Shown here piece by piece: positions 1 through 8,922 of a stretch of DNA of 64,000 bases. Positions within the stretch are counted from its first letter, which is position 1, and every line of letters begins with the position of its first letter. The position numbers and the translations under genes were made by a program. The notes beneath the pieces are model-generated. The model searched no databases. It saw only the letters and a list, made by a program, of their open reading frames with translations, and was not told where the DNA came from. The stretch comes from Vibrio spartinae (GTDB taxonomy: Bacteria > Pseudomonadota > Gammaproteobacteria > Enterobacterales > Vibrionaceae). The stretch spans positions 558,001-622,000 of the forward strand of contig NZ_AP024908.1 in NCBI RefSeq assembly GCF_024347135.1, in the 5' to 3' direction.

Positions 1-1748
1 TCAGCAAGCTGTTCACCGGTGACTTGGTATCCTGCAACGGTTTCTGCGGCAAGGATCGAATGAAATGACAGGTCGGTCAGGGCGGTTTTTGCCGTCAATC
101 CGGTGTGAGTATCATAGCCGCGATTATGGATGACCTGACTGGCAAGTTTACGAATGATCGGCTCATAGAAATCACCATAACTGACAGGATCCCACGACTG
201 TTGCGCATCAATCCCATATGCGTCGGCCACAGACTGGAAGGCGGTTCTGAAATTTTGCTGTGCTTGTTGGAGTACCGTTGCTGAAAAGGCCGGTAGTTTA
301 TCCATATCATTCAGCAAGGCCGGGCCGTTAATCCCTTCATGCGCAGCAAGCTCGGAAACGATCAGGTCACTGAACGGATTGACATTGCCGATCGCCGTGC
401 CGTTATTGGTGATGTCACTGACCAGAGCGCTGGCACAGACCGATTGGTAGGAATCTCTGTGGAGACAGGAAGCACCACTTTGATCGTCAACCGCAACCAG
501 AATCGGTGGCGTCATGCCTGCAATTGAGGCTTGATAGTATCCGGCGGAATCAGTCAGGGTCGTGACTGTCTGGCCGCTACTGCCTTTCAGATGGACATTG
601 GCAGGAAAACTCATCCGTGCATGAATGACCTGACCTTTGAGCATACTTTGTGGACCGAGAGAGACATCGGGTTGCCAGCCGGACAAAATATGACTGCGGG
701 TATATTGTGCCGCATCGGTATCACTCAGTTGTCGTCTTGCCGTATCGGAAGCGTCGGCTGTGCCGGCTCCGGTATTCTGATATTCCCAGAAACGACTGTC
801 TTCAGGATAGAACCAGATCACATTGCCGTTGATGTCTTTACCGCTCATTTTATCCCAACCGAAAATATGATCGTCTACATCACAGTTGATGAAAGCGGTG
901 TGGCCGATTGCATTCGGATCGGCATAGCGGCCATCCTCGAATGTCCGGGTGGGATGCCAAGGGCGTCCCAGACCATAACTTGCAGCCGGAACCGCTTCTT
1001 CTTTTGACAACTGACAATCTTTAAATACGAGACCAAAAGGAGAGTTGATGTTCGTGCTAGGGGCGGTGAGATAACCTTGAATGTTACCCGGTGACACATC
1101 ATCACGATAGCGAGCGATCAACTGACTGTTTTCGAAAAGAGCTGTGCCTTCACCGAAGATAAAATCGACGGTTCCGGTAATCACGGAGTTATCAACGTAG
1201 GTGTGTGGTGCGCGGAGATAGACTGTATCCTGATAGCTCACCAGCCGGACATCTTTAAACTGTGAGTGATCCGCTTTGGTCGAAACCAGGAGCGCAACGG
1301 CTTGTGTCCCACGGAGCTTCGTCGGGTCATCATCACTTTTAGCTTGATTGGCCGGAAAATCAAACCCGTTTTTGATGGTCAGAGAACGGGCAGTGAAATT
1401 AGCGGCATTGATGTACACGGTGCGGCTGCCGGATGTACCGTATTTCTTGCCATTTTCATCCAATGTGCCATTGGCGGTTGTCGCGGTAATGACCGTTTGA
1501 TCGCGATTTTCACCAATGAGCATCACATTGGGGCGAGAGACATTGAGTTTTTCGTGATAAATGCCATTGGTGACATAGATAACATACGGTCTTCCATCAT
1601 CCGGAGCACTGTTAATCGCCTCCTGGATTGAAGTAAAGTCCGCAGAACCATCTAATGCAACCTTACTGTCATAGAGTGGGGCTGCGATGGCAGAAGAAAG
1701 ACAAAGGAGGGAAGAGAGTCCCAAACCCGTCGTTGTCAGGTGATTCAT
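1..1748 (-). CDS. Secreted pectinesterase (CE8), 3' end outside window
   Basis: De-esterifies methylated pectin outside the cytoplasm, releasing methanol and making polygalacturonate accessible to lyases. About 582 residues are visible. An N-terminal signal peptide (MNHLTTTGLG, then a Leu/Ser-rich core ending AIAA) is followed by the beta-helix catalytic domain with the family hallmarks: GIYHEKL, GTQAVALL, YQDTVYLR, VDFIFGEG (catalytic Asp) and LGRPWHP (Arg). After about residue 370 there is a further ~210 residues, including a segment resembling a carboxypeptidase-regulatory-like fold, which ordinary pectinesterases lack. The start is the ATG read from 1748, preceded by AGGAAC-like purines. 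Upstream DNA is AT-rich with a possible KdgR-like site. The family is clear from the motifs; the function of the C-terminal extension is unknown. Confidence 0.93.
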   Translation of the reverse strand, partial: MNHLTTTGLGLSSLLCLSSAIAAPLYDSKVALDGSADFTSIQEAINSAPDDGRPYVIYVTNGIYHEKLNVSRPNVMLIGENRDQTVITATTANGTLDENGKKYGTSGSRTVYINAANFTARSLTIKNGFDFPANQAKSDDDPTKLRGTQAVALLVSTKADHSQFKDVRLVSYQDTVYLRAPHTYVDNSVITGTVDFIFGEGTALFENSQLIARYRDDVSPGNIQGYLTAPSTNINSPFGLVFKDCQLSKEEAVPAASYGLGRPWHPTRTFEDGRYADPNAIGHTAFINCDVDDHIFGWDKMSGKDINGNVIWFYPEDSRFWEYQNTGAGTADASDTARRQLSDTDAAQYTRSHILSGWQPDVSLGPQSMLKGQVIHARMSFPANVHLKGSSGQTVTTLTDSAGYYQASIAGMTPPILVAVDDQSGASCLHRDSYQSVCASALVSDITNNGTAIGNVNPFSDLIVSELAAHEGINGPALLNDMDKLPAFSATVLQQAQQNFRTAFQSVADAYGIDAQQSWDPVSYGDFYEPIIRKLASQVIHNRGYDTHTGLTAKTALTDLSFHSILAAETVAGYQVTGEQLA

Positions 1749-1761
1749 ACAGAGGTTCCTT

Positions 1762-1791
1762 CTGTTATTGGTTATGCTGTTATTGGTTAAA
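1762..1791. repeat. 15-bp direct tandem duplication upstream of pectinesterase
   Basis: Two adjacent copies of a 15-bp unit beginning CTGTTATTGGTTA (1762-1776, 1777-1791) lie just upstream of the pectinesterase start, in its leader or promoter. The first 13 bases are identical. Confidence 0.85.
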
Positions 1792-1814
1792 ATAAAATAA
1801 AGTTATTTTAATTT

Positions 1815-1830
1815 TGAAATGGTGTTTTAT
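1815..1830. promoter_or_regulatory. Possible KdgR-like operator
   Basis: TGAAA-N6-TTTAT lies in an AT-rich stretch about 70 bp upstream of the pectinesterase start and resembles the KdgR pectin-regulon box (TGAAA-N6-TTTCA). One half-site deviates, so this is tentative and rests mainly on the neighbouring pectinase gene. Confidence 0.25.
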
Positions 1831-1994
1831 TTTATAATTTTCAGAATAGATTAACTGTGATCAAATGAATAAGCAAGCCACGAATGAGTGATAGAATGGT
1901 CAATATGTGAGCAGGAATTCATTGATAAGTGAAATGTCTGGGTGAATCAATGACATCTCTTTTGTTTGCATAAGATGGAAGCGATGAATGCTGA

Positions 1995-2015
1995 GAGATT
2001 AGAGATTAGAGATTA
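1995..2015. repeat. Heptamer tandem repeat GAGATTA x3
   Basis: Three perfect copies of GAGATTA between the pectinesterase promoter region and the elbB terminator. No gene covers it. It is one of several short-period tandem repeats in this window. Confidence 0.85.
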
Positions 2016-2036
2016 GATGGTTTGGCTGTGAGGATT

Positions 2037-2064
2037 TAAAAACGATCGGAGATGCCGATCGTTT
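2037..2064 (-). terminator. Rho-independent terminator of elbB
   Basis: Inverted repeat AAACGATCGG / CCGATCGTTT with a 5-nt loop. On the minus strand it ends in TTTTTAAA and lies about 50 bp after the elbB stop codon. Confidence 0.8.
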
Positions 2065-2112
2065 GTCAGTGATCTGAGGGTATCGTTGAGAATCGATACG
2101 ATCTTAAAAAGC

Positions 2113-2763
2113 TTAAGCCAGCTCGACGAGTTTCTTGACCAGTTTATCGATGCCTGAAGCGGCTTCTGAAACACTGCCCGCCAGCATATAGGCTGGTGTC
2201 GATAATACGTTGTGGCGTTCGTCATAAACAATATCATCAACCGGACAATTGATATGTTCACCACCGAGAGCCTGAAATGCAGCGGCCATATTGGGGTCAT
2301 GGCCGATTGTGCCACGAACGCCTGCTTCGTAAATCATTGGGATAATCGCCGGTGCAATGCACAGATAACCAGCCGGTTTTCCTGACTGGGCGAACGCCCG
2401 ACATGCAGAAGCTACGTGAGTGTTGATACTGCATTCTGCGCCATTGATAGCAAAATCTGTCAGATTTTTCGCGGCACCGAATCCACCCGGTAACAGCAGT
2501 GCATCATATTCGCTGGGATTGATGGTCGAAAGGTCGGTAATCTGGCCACGAGCGATGCGGGCAGACTCTGTCAGAACATTTCTTTTCTCTTCGGTGACAT
2601 CACCGGTTTTATGGTTGACGACGTGGTGTTGCTCAATATCGGGAGCAAAACAATGCCAGCTTGCACCTTGACGTTCGATAGCAAGCAGTGCCAAAACACT
2701 CTCGTGGATCTCCGCTCCATCGAAGACACCGCAACCGCTTAAAATGACAGCTATCTTTTTCAT
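2113..2763 (-). CDS. elbB: Isoprenoid biosynthesis glyoxalase ElbB
   Basis: 216-residue class I glutamine-amidotransferase-like protein of the DJ-1/PfpI superfamily, ES1/ElbB branch, with reported glyoxalase activity in E. coli. Visible marks are the start MKKIAVILSGCGVFDG, the LLLPGGFGAAKNL loop, the nucleophile-elbow region ASACRAF and the GHDPN segment. The start at 2763 matches the family length; a longer frame upstream runs into the LysR gene and has no homologous content. It lies 58 bp downstream of the LysR gene on the same strand, so the two may be cotranscribed. Confidence 0.92.
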   Translation of the reverse strand: MKKIAVILSGCGVFDGAEIHESVLALLAIERQGASWHCFAPDIEQHHVVNHKTGDVTEEKRNVLTESARIARGQITDLSTINPSEYDALLLPGGFGAAKNLTDFAINGAECSINTHVASACRAFAQSGKPAGYLCIAPAIIPMIYEAGVRGTIGHDPNMAAAFQALGGEHINCPVDDIVYDERHNVLSTPAYMLAGSVSEAASGIDKLVKKLVELA

Positions 2764-2821
2764 GTTGTAATCCTTTCTGTGATTCAATTGTGTCGTGATT
2801 TGTATAAGCCTAGCATGATTT

Positions 2822-3769
2822 TTACCGTGCTGAGACTGTCGGTTCAATCTGTTGAAATGCCTGATCCCAATATGGTGTATCGATACCGAATTTTGATTGA
2901 ATGAAGTCAATAAAAAGGCGCACTTTATGCGGCAGATACTGCCTGTCTGGATAGACCGCATAAACCGCATGATTTGGTAGGTGATAGCGAAACATAACGG
3001 GGATCAGCAGCCCTGCGGTTAAATCTTTACCAATCATAAATGTCGGGAGCTGTGCAATCCCTAATCCGTCCAATGCTGCCCGACGAATGCCTTCACTGTT
3101 ATTCATGACCAGATTTCCTTTGGGAACGACTTTATATTCTTTGTCTCGCTGGTGGAATGTCCAAGCCTGTCCACCACGAAAATATGAATAGAGCAGGCAG
3201 TTATGATGACGGAGATCGGTTGGGTGTTCCGGTAATCCGAACTGAGCGACATACTCGGGAGATGCACACAGCACGGATTGACAGTCGGTGAGGCGTTTGG
3301 CGATCATATTCGACATCGGTAAACGGCCGATTCTGATCGCCAGGTCGAATCCGCCCTGCAACAGATCAACCATTTGATCTTCAAGCTCGACCTCGATATC
3401 GAGTTTCGGATACTGCTTCATAAATTCACTGATATAAGGGGCGATATGCCGGACGCCAAACGACATCGGGGCCGCAATCTTCAGTTTTCCCTGAGGCTCT
3501 CCCTGAAGTTCTAACACCGAATCCAGCCCTTGTTTTGCATAAGACAGAGACTGAGATGCATAAAAATAAAGTCTTTCTCCCGCTTCGGTCAGATGAATTT
3601 TTCGCGTGGTACGATGAAATAACCGCACGCCAAGCATTTCTTCGAGCTGGGTCAGACGTTTACTGACCGCTGACTTGGTAATATTGAGCTGGCTCGCCGC
3701 TGCGGAAAAGCTGCCCAATTCGACAACAGCAACGAAAATCGGTAATGAAGAAAATTTAGGACTAATCAT
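2822..3769 (-). CDS. LysR-family transcriptional regulator
   Basis: 315 residues. An N-terminal winged helix-turn-helix (about residues 8-65, with GSFSAAASQLNITKSAVSKR) is followed by a periplasmic-binding-like effector domain from about residue 90. The SAVSKRLTQLEEMLGVRLF signature is typical of the CrgA/AaeR-like LysR subgroup. It starts at ATG 3769 and is followed by elbB. It faces yjjG across a 150-bp divergent region that contains a 17-bp tandem duplication. The effector and targets cannot be told from sequence. Confidence 0.92.
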   Translation of the reverse strand: MISPKFSSLPIFVAVVELGSFSAAASQLNITKSAVSKRLTQLEEMLGVRLFHRTTRKIHLTEAGERLYFYASQSLSYAKQGLDSVLELQGEPQGKLKIAAPMSFGVRHIAPYISEFMKQYPKLDIEVELEDQMVDLLQGGFDLAIRIGRLPMSNMIAKRLTDCQSVLCASPEYVAQFGLPEHPTDLRHHNCLLYSYFRGGQAWTFHQRDKEYKVVPKGNLVMNNSEGIRRAALDGLGIAQLPTFMIGKDLTAGLLIPVMFRYHLPNHAVYAVYPDRQYLPHKVRLFIDFIQSKFGIDTPYWDQAFQQIEPTVSAR

Positions 3770-3854
3770 TAATGTTGACCTACAGGAAACAGTTAGTTTC
3801 TTTAGTAAGGGATTATAGCCAATTCAAAAACAGTATAAACTGATTGTACACAAA

Positions 3855-3888
3855 TGATCGGCAGATGCATTTGATCGGCAGAAGCATT
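3855..3888. repeat. 17-bp tandem duplication in the yjjG / LysR divergent region
   Basis: TGATCGGCAGATGCATT is followed directly by TGATCGGCAGAAGCATT (16 of 17 identical). It lies 35-70 bp upstream of yjjG, where it could alter promoter or operator spacing. Confidence 0.9.
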
Positions 3889-3923
3889 GTGAGGGTGAGC
3901 AGTATGATACAAAAGGATAATTT

Positions 3924-4598
3924 ATGAAATTTGACTGGATCTTATTCGACGCGGATGAAACCTTATTTCATTTTGATGCGTTTACTGGGCTGGAGAAAAT
4001 GTTTTCCGCTTTTGGTGTGGACTTTACCCCAGAAGATTTCAAACAGTATCAAGCACAAAATCAACAGTTGTGGCGCGATTATCAAGACGGAAAACTTGAT
4101 GCAGCGACCCTGAAACATCAGCGTTTTACGACATGGGCTGCACGGCTTGGTCAGACGACCGAAGCATTGAATCTCGGTTTTTTTCAGGCAATGGCCGAGA
4201 TCTCTACACTACTACCCGGAGCCAGAGCTTTACTGGAACAGTTACGCGGGCAGGCTCAGCTCGGGATTATTACCAATGGTTTTATCGATTTACAATCCCA
4301 CCGTTTGGAAAAGCACGGTCTGACCGATTATTTTGCTCAAGTGACAGTTTCTGAACAAGTCGGTGTCGCCAAGCCGGATCCGGCAATTTTTGCCTATACG
4401 CATCAACAGATCGGTTATCCCGAAAAAAGTCGAGTGCTCATGGTCGGTGATAATCCAGTGGCAGATATACAGGGGGGGCACCAATATGGGTTTACCACGT
4501 GCTGGCTGAATACCGCTCAGCAATCGATTCCCGAGCATGTTGTTTGCCACTATGAAATCCAATCTTTAACCGAATTATCAGCGGTGATTTTTGCCTGA
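3924..4598 (+). CDS. yjjG: Pyrimidine 5'-nucleotidase YjjG (HAD superfamily)
   Basis: 224 residues, the usual YjjG length. Hydrolyses dUMP, dTMP and UMP and is thought to remove non-canonical pyrimidine nucleotides. HAD motif I is FDADETLF (nucleophile Asp plus general acid Asp), motif II is IITNG, motif III Lys lies in VGVAKPDP, and motif IV is MVGDNPVADI. The start has the AAAGGATAATTT purine stretch before ATG. It is monocistronic or leads into the GntR gene 76-124 bp downstream. Confidence 0.93.
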   Translation: MKFDWILFDADETLFHFDAFTGLEKMFSAFGVDFTPEDFKQYQAQNQQLWRDYQDGKLDAATLKHQRFTTWAARLGQTTEALNLGFFQAMAEISTLLPGARALLEQLRGQAQLGIITNGFIDLQSHRLEKHGLTDYFAQVTVSEQVGVAKPDPAIFAYTHQQIGYPEKSRVLMVGDNPVADIQGGHQYGFTTCWLNTAQQSIPEHVVCHYEIQSLTELSAVIFA

Positions 4599-4693
4599 AT
4601 ATCACCGGACACGGTTTGAGCGGTCTGACGGAAAAAGATCTCATTGTATCCGCAGAGAAAGCCCGTTAAATTGAGTGTATTCGTTTCTTTATT

Positions 4694-4706
4694 GTGACAA
4701 TGTCAC
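4694..4706. promoter_or_regulatory. Palindrome GTGACA-A-TGTCAC, possible operator
   Basis: Perfect 13-bp palindrome just upstream of the preferred GTG start of the GntR regulator, in the position of an autoregulatory operator. The same 13-mer occurs at 35026-35038, inside the yciH terminator. The link to the adjacent regulator is inference. Confidence 0.4.
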
Positions 4707-4722
4707 TTTGAGTTGGTTATCC

Positions 4723-5424
4723 GTGCAATACATTAAAATTAAAGAAACCATTGCCGAACAGATAGAGCAGGGCATGTTGGCCGCTGGGCAGAAATTGCCT
4801 TCAGAGCGACAACTGGCTGAAACATTTGCCACCACTCGGGTGACGTTGCGTGAAGCTTTGTCGTTGCTGGAGACCGAAGGATTGATTTATCGGGAAGATC
4901 GTCGGGGCTGGTTTATTGCACCGCCGCGGATCGACTTCCCCTTATCAACGGCTGAAGACTTTCTCGTTCTGGCAGAAAAACAGGCACGTCAGGCGAGTTT
5001 GTCGGTCATTCGTGCGAAAAATACACTGGCGAATAAACAGGTGAGTGGCTGGCTTCAATTGGGGCCTTTTGCTGAAGTGTATGCTGTAGAAATGTTGCGT
5101 TATCTAGAGAAGCGTCCGGTTTGTCTGGTTCGTTACTGGGTTCATGCTGAGAAACATACAGTACAGAATTGTGATGCAGCGCAAGAGTTATTTGCATGGC
5201 TCCGGCAACGAGAATCACTGCATGAGCTCAATGTTAGTGATAGTGTCACTGTTGGTTGCCTGACCGGTGAAACAGCGGTCAGGCTTCATGCTGCCCCGGG
5301 GACTCCGGCAATTGTGATAGAAAGAAAGGTGTATCGTGGTGAGTATCCTGTCGCAGCAGAAATCACCATATGGCGGCATGACACTTTAACCGTGACTTCA
5401 AATGCTGTGCATTTGTCTCAATGA
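4723..5424 (+). CDS. GntR-family regulator with UTRA effector domain
   Basis: 233 residues from GTG 4723. An ATG at 4675 is in frame, but it would put a palindromic putative operator inside the gene and adds residues unlike the family. The N-terminal GntR winged helix runs roughly residues 1-65 (GQKLPSERQLAETF, TTRVTLREALSLLETEGLI), and the C-terminal UTRA ligand-binding domain (HutC/PhnF type) ends with the expected strand pattern. No metabolic operon is adjacent, so the ligand is unknown. It is convergent with the membrane protein gene at 5564. Confidence 0.88.
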   Translation: MQYIKIKETIAEQIEQGMLAAGQKLPSERQLAETFATTRVTLREALSLLETEGLIYREDRRGWFIAPPRIDFPLSTAEDFLVLAEKQARQASLSVIRAKNTLANKQVSGWLQLGPFAEVYAVEMLRYLEKRPVCLVRYWVHAEKHTVQNCDAAQELFAWLRQRESLHELNVSDSVTVGCLTGETAVRLHAAPGTPAIVIERKVYRGEYPVAAEITIWRHDTLTVTSNAVHLSQ

Positions 5425-5495
5425 ATTTTTCCCAATGAATCGGTTTGTCTGTCAATTGATTGATATGAATCGAATGAGCCTGCTGAAAAGGATTT

Positions 5496-5528
5496 CGGGA
5501 TGTTTCGTTGTTGATATGAAACATCCCG
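5496..5528. terminator. Bidirectional terminator-like hairpin
   Basis: Perfect 11-bp inverted repeat CGGGATGTTTC / GAAACATCCCG with an 11-nt loop, between two convergent genes. The flanking T-tracts are weak. Confidence 0.65.
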
Positions 5529-5563
5529 TATTTAATACTGAAATATGAAATAAACCGGTTTAT

Positions 5564-6271
5564 TTAACGATAAATACTTTCATGGATATTGATCTGCTTG
5601 CGCGGTTGCATCGCAGCATGGGTTTTTATGTAGAGTTGCGTTGACACTGCTGAGTAGCTGATGAGCGCATAACACAGTAGTTCAGTGCCTTCCTCGACAA
5701 TGTTTTTTACATTACGAATATAGCCTTCTTGCATGACCATATGCCAGAAGCTCCCCATCCCAAATAACCGTGAAAACGAAATTAAAATGATGACGCTACA
5801 GACTAACAAGCGCATGTTGGGGATGCTGAGAATTTCAGCCATTTCATGGAATACCTGATCTTTCCCTCGCCATGCATAAATCAAAGCGCTGATGGTGACG
5901 AGAACAGCCGGGTAAATCCAGAAACCATGCCATATATGATCAAACAGGAAGTCGAGTTCTCGGATAAATAAGACCATAAAAAAACCGCTAATCAGGATAG
6001 CTGCATGACGTAGGGGCTCATGACAAGCCTTGATCCGATAAAACGCGATGACCGCAACACCCAAGAGAATTTGTTGAACATACTCGGTGACAGAGGTTTC
6101 ACCAATATAGTGGTCTCCGTACAGGTAGTCGAGCCAGAGACAGGCAATTGCCAGTACACTTGATCCGAGGACGCCCAGTATCAACATACCGGTATCAATC
6201 CATATTTGCTTCGTTTTCTCGTGTTGTTCATGTTGAACATGAATCGATGACGACGAGTGTTGATTTTTCAT
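5564..6271 (-). CDS. Multi-pass inner-membrane protein of unknown function
   Basis: 235 residues from ATG 6271, which has AGGTGA at good spacing; a GTG three codons upstream is also open. About five or six hydrophobic helices (approximate residues 28-50, 60-80, 93-110, 118-135, 155-175, and possibly one near 200). The N-terminus is short, hydrophilic and rich in His, Gln and Ser. The C-terminal tail is basic and probably cytoplasmic. I do not recognise the family. It is convergent with the GntR gene and its promoter faces the Nudix/yej operon. Confidence 0.75.
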   Translation of the reverse strand: MKNQHSSSSIHVQHEQHEKTKQIWIDTGMLILGVLGSSVLAIACLWLDYLYGDHYIGETSVTEYVQQILLGVAVIAFYRIKACHEPLRHAAILISGFFMVLFIRELDFLFDHIWHGFWIYPAVLVTISALIYAWRGKDQVFHEMAEILSIPNMRLLVCSVIILISFSRLFGMGSFWHMVMQEGYIRNVKNIVEEGTELLCYALISYSAVSTQLYIKTHAAMQPRKQINIHESIYR

Positions 6272-6411
6272 AGTAGTCACCTATTATTGATAATAGTATA
6301 TATTTATTTTATTAATCAAAGACATATTATATAAATTGTTTCACTGCTCATGTGTTGCAGTGCAAATTGAGAAAATATGTCAGATCAAACAGTAATCATC
6401 CTTGGTTCATG

Positions 6412-6454
6412 GTACTTTGTTCCGGCTTGCTTCGAGATATGGAACTCGAAGTAC
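6412..6454. other. Two overlapping inverted repeats upstream of the Nudix gene
   Basis: GTACTT-T-GTTCC (6412-6423) can pair with GGAACTCGAAGTAC (6441-6454). Alternatively CTTCGAG (6430-6436) pairs with CTCGAAG (6445-6451). The two stems share the right arm and are mutually exclusive. No T-tract follows. Confidence 0.5.
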
Positions 6455-6555
6455 TGAAAATATTGCATTTTATTTTTTGCTAACTTATTGTTTTTATGGC
6501 CGATGGTCATCAGCATTTGCAATTGATTAGCAAGGACAGACAAGGAGAAGCCCTT

Positions 6556-7080
6556 ATGAGACATCTGGCCACATCAGTCGATCCTGAGGTGCAAGCCCAG
6601 AAGGATTTTCAGACACAAGTTCGTCTGGCTAGTCGAGCGATTGTGCTGAACAAGCAGAACGAAATTTTAGCACTGTATACCGACCGTTTTGATGATTACA
6701 GTCTACCGGGAGGCGGGTTAAGAGACGGTGAAGACCCGATAGTCGGCATGGTTCGTGAGCTGCAAGAAGAGACCGGCGCCTACAATGTGCACAATATCCA
6801 ACCCTTAGGCATTTATGAAGAGTTCCGGCCGAAAGGCACCGAAGCCGGACAGGTTGTACATGTCGTCTCTTATTGTTATGCCTGTAAAGTTGCTGACCAA
6901 CTCAAAGAACCCACACCGGAAAATTATGAGATCCAGAACGGAAGTCATCCAGTTTGGCTCGATATTCATCAGGCTATTGCGCATAATGAGCAGGCGTTGA
7001 TGGATCCATCCCATCATGGGGAGAATCTGGGGCGGGAAACATTTCTACTCCGGTTGGCTGCAAAAGAATTATTGATTTAG
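6556..7080 (+). CDS. Nudix hydrolase
   Basis: 174 residues. The Nudix box is intact: GGLRDGE, seven residues, then RELQEETGA, so the metal-binding Glu residues are present. The start is the ATG at 6556, which has AAGGAG eight bases upstream; the frame is open to an ATG at 6496 that lacks a ribosome-binding site. The substrate is not predictable beyond a nucleoside diphosphate linked to X. It ends 13 bp before yejA on the same strand and is probably the first gene of the yejABEF transcript, an unusual pairing. Confidence 0.9.
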   Translation: MRHLATSVDPEVQAQKDFQTQVRLASRAIVLNKQNEILALYTDRFDDYSLPGGGLRDGEDPIVGMVRELQEETGAYNVHNIQPLGIYEEFRPKGTEAGQVVHVVSYCYACKVADQLKEPTPENYEIQNGSHPVWLDIHQAIAHNEQALMDPSHHGENLGRETFLLRLAAKELLI

Positions 7081-7093
7081 GAAAAGTAATCGT

Positions 7094-8914
7094 ATGGGTA
7101 AAGTAAGACTGGCTTTATTGAGTTGTGGCTTGATGATATTCAGTATGGCCAGTTTTGGCAAAGTGATTGAAACGACCCGCTTGGTTGGATATGGTCAGGC
7201 GAAATATCCTGAGAATTTCAAGCATTTCGATTATGTGAATCCGAACGCCCCGAAATATGGCAAAGTCACTTATGGTCAAATCGGGACGTTCGATAATTTT
7301 AACCGCTACGCTTCACGGGGTGTCCCGGCGGTTGCCAGTGGAGAGCTATACGATAGCTTAATGTTTTCTCCCAGTGATGAAATCGACACCTACTACCCGC
7401 TGATTGCGACCAAAATTCGTTATTCGGATGACTATCTTTGGCTTGAAGCCGATTTGAATCCGAAGGCTCGTTTCCATGACGGGCAGCCGATTACAGCCCA
7501 TGATGTCGCATTTAGTTTTAACAAGATGAGCACCGAAGGTGTGCCTCAATTCCGCGTTTATTATAAAGATGTCAAAGCGGTAATAGCACTCAATGATCGG
7601 ACCGTTCGGTTTGAAATGTCACAACCGAATCGGGAAAAATTGTTCAGCCTTGCTGAAACGCTTCCGGTTTTACCCGCGCATTTCTGGAAGGATAAGAACT
7701 TTGCCGAACCGCTGGCGACGCCACCGGTCGGTAGTGGTGCGTACAAAATCATCGATTATAAAATGGGACAGAGTATTACTTACGGTTTGGTCGATGATTA
7801 TTGGGCTCGGGACTTACCGGTGAATGTCGGACGGAACAACTTTAAGGTGGTTCAGTACGATTATTACCGGGATGATACGGTCATGCTGGAGGCTTTTAAA
7901 TCTGGTGAATTTGATTTTCGTCAGGAAACCGATGCCAAACAGTGGGTAACCGCATATACAGGCGTGAATTTCGACAATGGTGATATTATCAAAGAAGAAA
8001 TTCCGCATCAGAAACCGGCACCGGCAAAAGGGTTTGTCTTCAATACGACCCGGCCAGTGTTTCAAGACCGACGCGTCAGAGAAGCGTTGACGTATGCACT
8101 GGATTTCCAGTGGATGAATCAACATATGTTCTATAACCAATATACGCGGACGAGAAGTTATTTTCAGAATACGGCGTTTGAAGCGAAAGGACTACCGTCT
8201 GAGGCCGAGCTGGCGATTCTGAACCCGTTGAAAGATCAGATCCCGCCACGGGTTTTTACCCAAACGTATCAGCCGCCGGTCACCGATGGTTCCGGACAAA
8301 TTCGGGCTCAGATGCGTCAAGCGTTCAGGTTGCTTAAAGCAGCAGGATGGCAGGTCAAAGATGGTGTCATGACCGATATGAAAAGTGGTCAGCCATTCAC
8401 ATTTGAGTTGTTAATTTATAATCCGACCGATGAACGCATTGCGATCCCTTTGCAGAAAAATCTAAAGCGGATGGGAATGACCATGAACATCCGTACCGTG
8501 GATACGACCCAATACACCAAACGTCTCCGTGACAGAGATTTCGATATGATTTCAAGAGGGTACAGTGCGAACGCTTATCCGTCATCGGATTTGATGATCG
8601 TCTGGAATTCTGGCTTTATTAACTCAACGTACAATCAGGCGGGGGTCTCGGATCCGGCAGTGGATCAACTCACGGAAGCCATTGCAGCGAATCAGCATGA
8701 TGCACAAAAGCTGGTCGCATTAGGGCGTGCATTTGATCGGGTATTGCAGTGGAATTTTTATATGATTCCGCAATGGTATGTCAGCACCTATCATGTTGCG
8801 ATGTGGGATAAGTTTGAACGCCCGAAAGTGATGCCAAAATACACGCTCGGTGTGGATAGCTGGTGGATTTCAGCCACTAAAGAACAGGCGTTGGCAAGCG
8901 GTAAAAGCCATTAG
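7094..8914 (+). CDS. yejA: Peptide ABC transporter substrate-binding protein YejA
   Basis: 606-residue periplasmic solute-binding protein of the DppA/OppA family, YejA branch. The signal peptide spans about residues 1-22 ([17 protein letters not shown]). Conserved features include [11 protein letters not shown] near the N-terminus, [19 protein letters not shown] and a C-terminal GVDSWWIS. In E. coli YejABEF imports oligopeptide-like cargo including the Trojan-horse antibiotic microcin C. It is the first transporter gene of an operon running yejA-yejB-yejE-yejF. Confidence 0.95.
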   Translation: MGKVRLALLSCGLMIFSMASFGKVIETTRLVGYGQAKYPENFKHFDYVNPNAPKYGKVTYGQIGTFDNFNRYASRGVPAVASGELYDSLMFSPSDEIDTYYPLIATKIRYSDDYLWLEADLNPKARFHDGQPITAHDVAFSFNKMSTEGVPQFRVYYKDVKAVIALNDRTVRFEMSQPNREKLFSLAETLPVLPAHFWKDKNFAEPLATPPVGSGAYKIIDYKMGQSITYGLVDDYWARDLPVNVGRNNFKVVQYDYYRDDTVMLEAFKSGEFDFRQETDAKQWVTAYTGVNFDNGDIIKEEIPHQKPAPAKGFVFNTTRPVFQDRRVREALTYALDFQWMNQHMFYNQYTRTRSYFQNTAFEAKGLPSEAELAILNPLKDQIPPRVFTQTYQPPVTDGSGQIRAQMRQAFRLLKAAGWQVKDGVMTDMKSGQPFTFELLIYNPTDERIAIPLQKNLKRMGMTMNIRTVDTTQYTKRLRDRDFDMISRGYSANAYPSSDLMIVWNSGFINSTYNQAGVSDPAVDQLTEAIAANQHDAQKLVALGRAFDRVLQWNFYMIPQWYVSTYHVAMWDKFERPKVMPKYTLGVDSWWISATKEQALASGKSH

Positions 8915-8922
8915 AGGAAATT

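Noticed and set aside
531..1007. 158-residue plus-strand ORF
   Set aside because: Antisense to the pectinesterase, whose own reading frame is intact and carries all family motifs.
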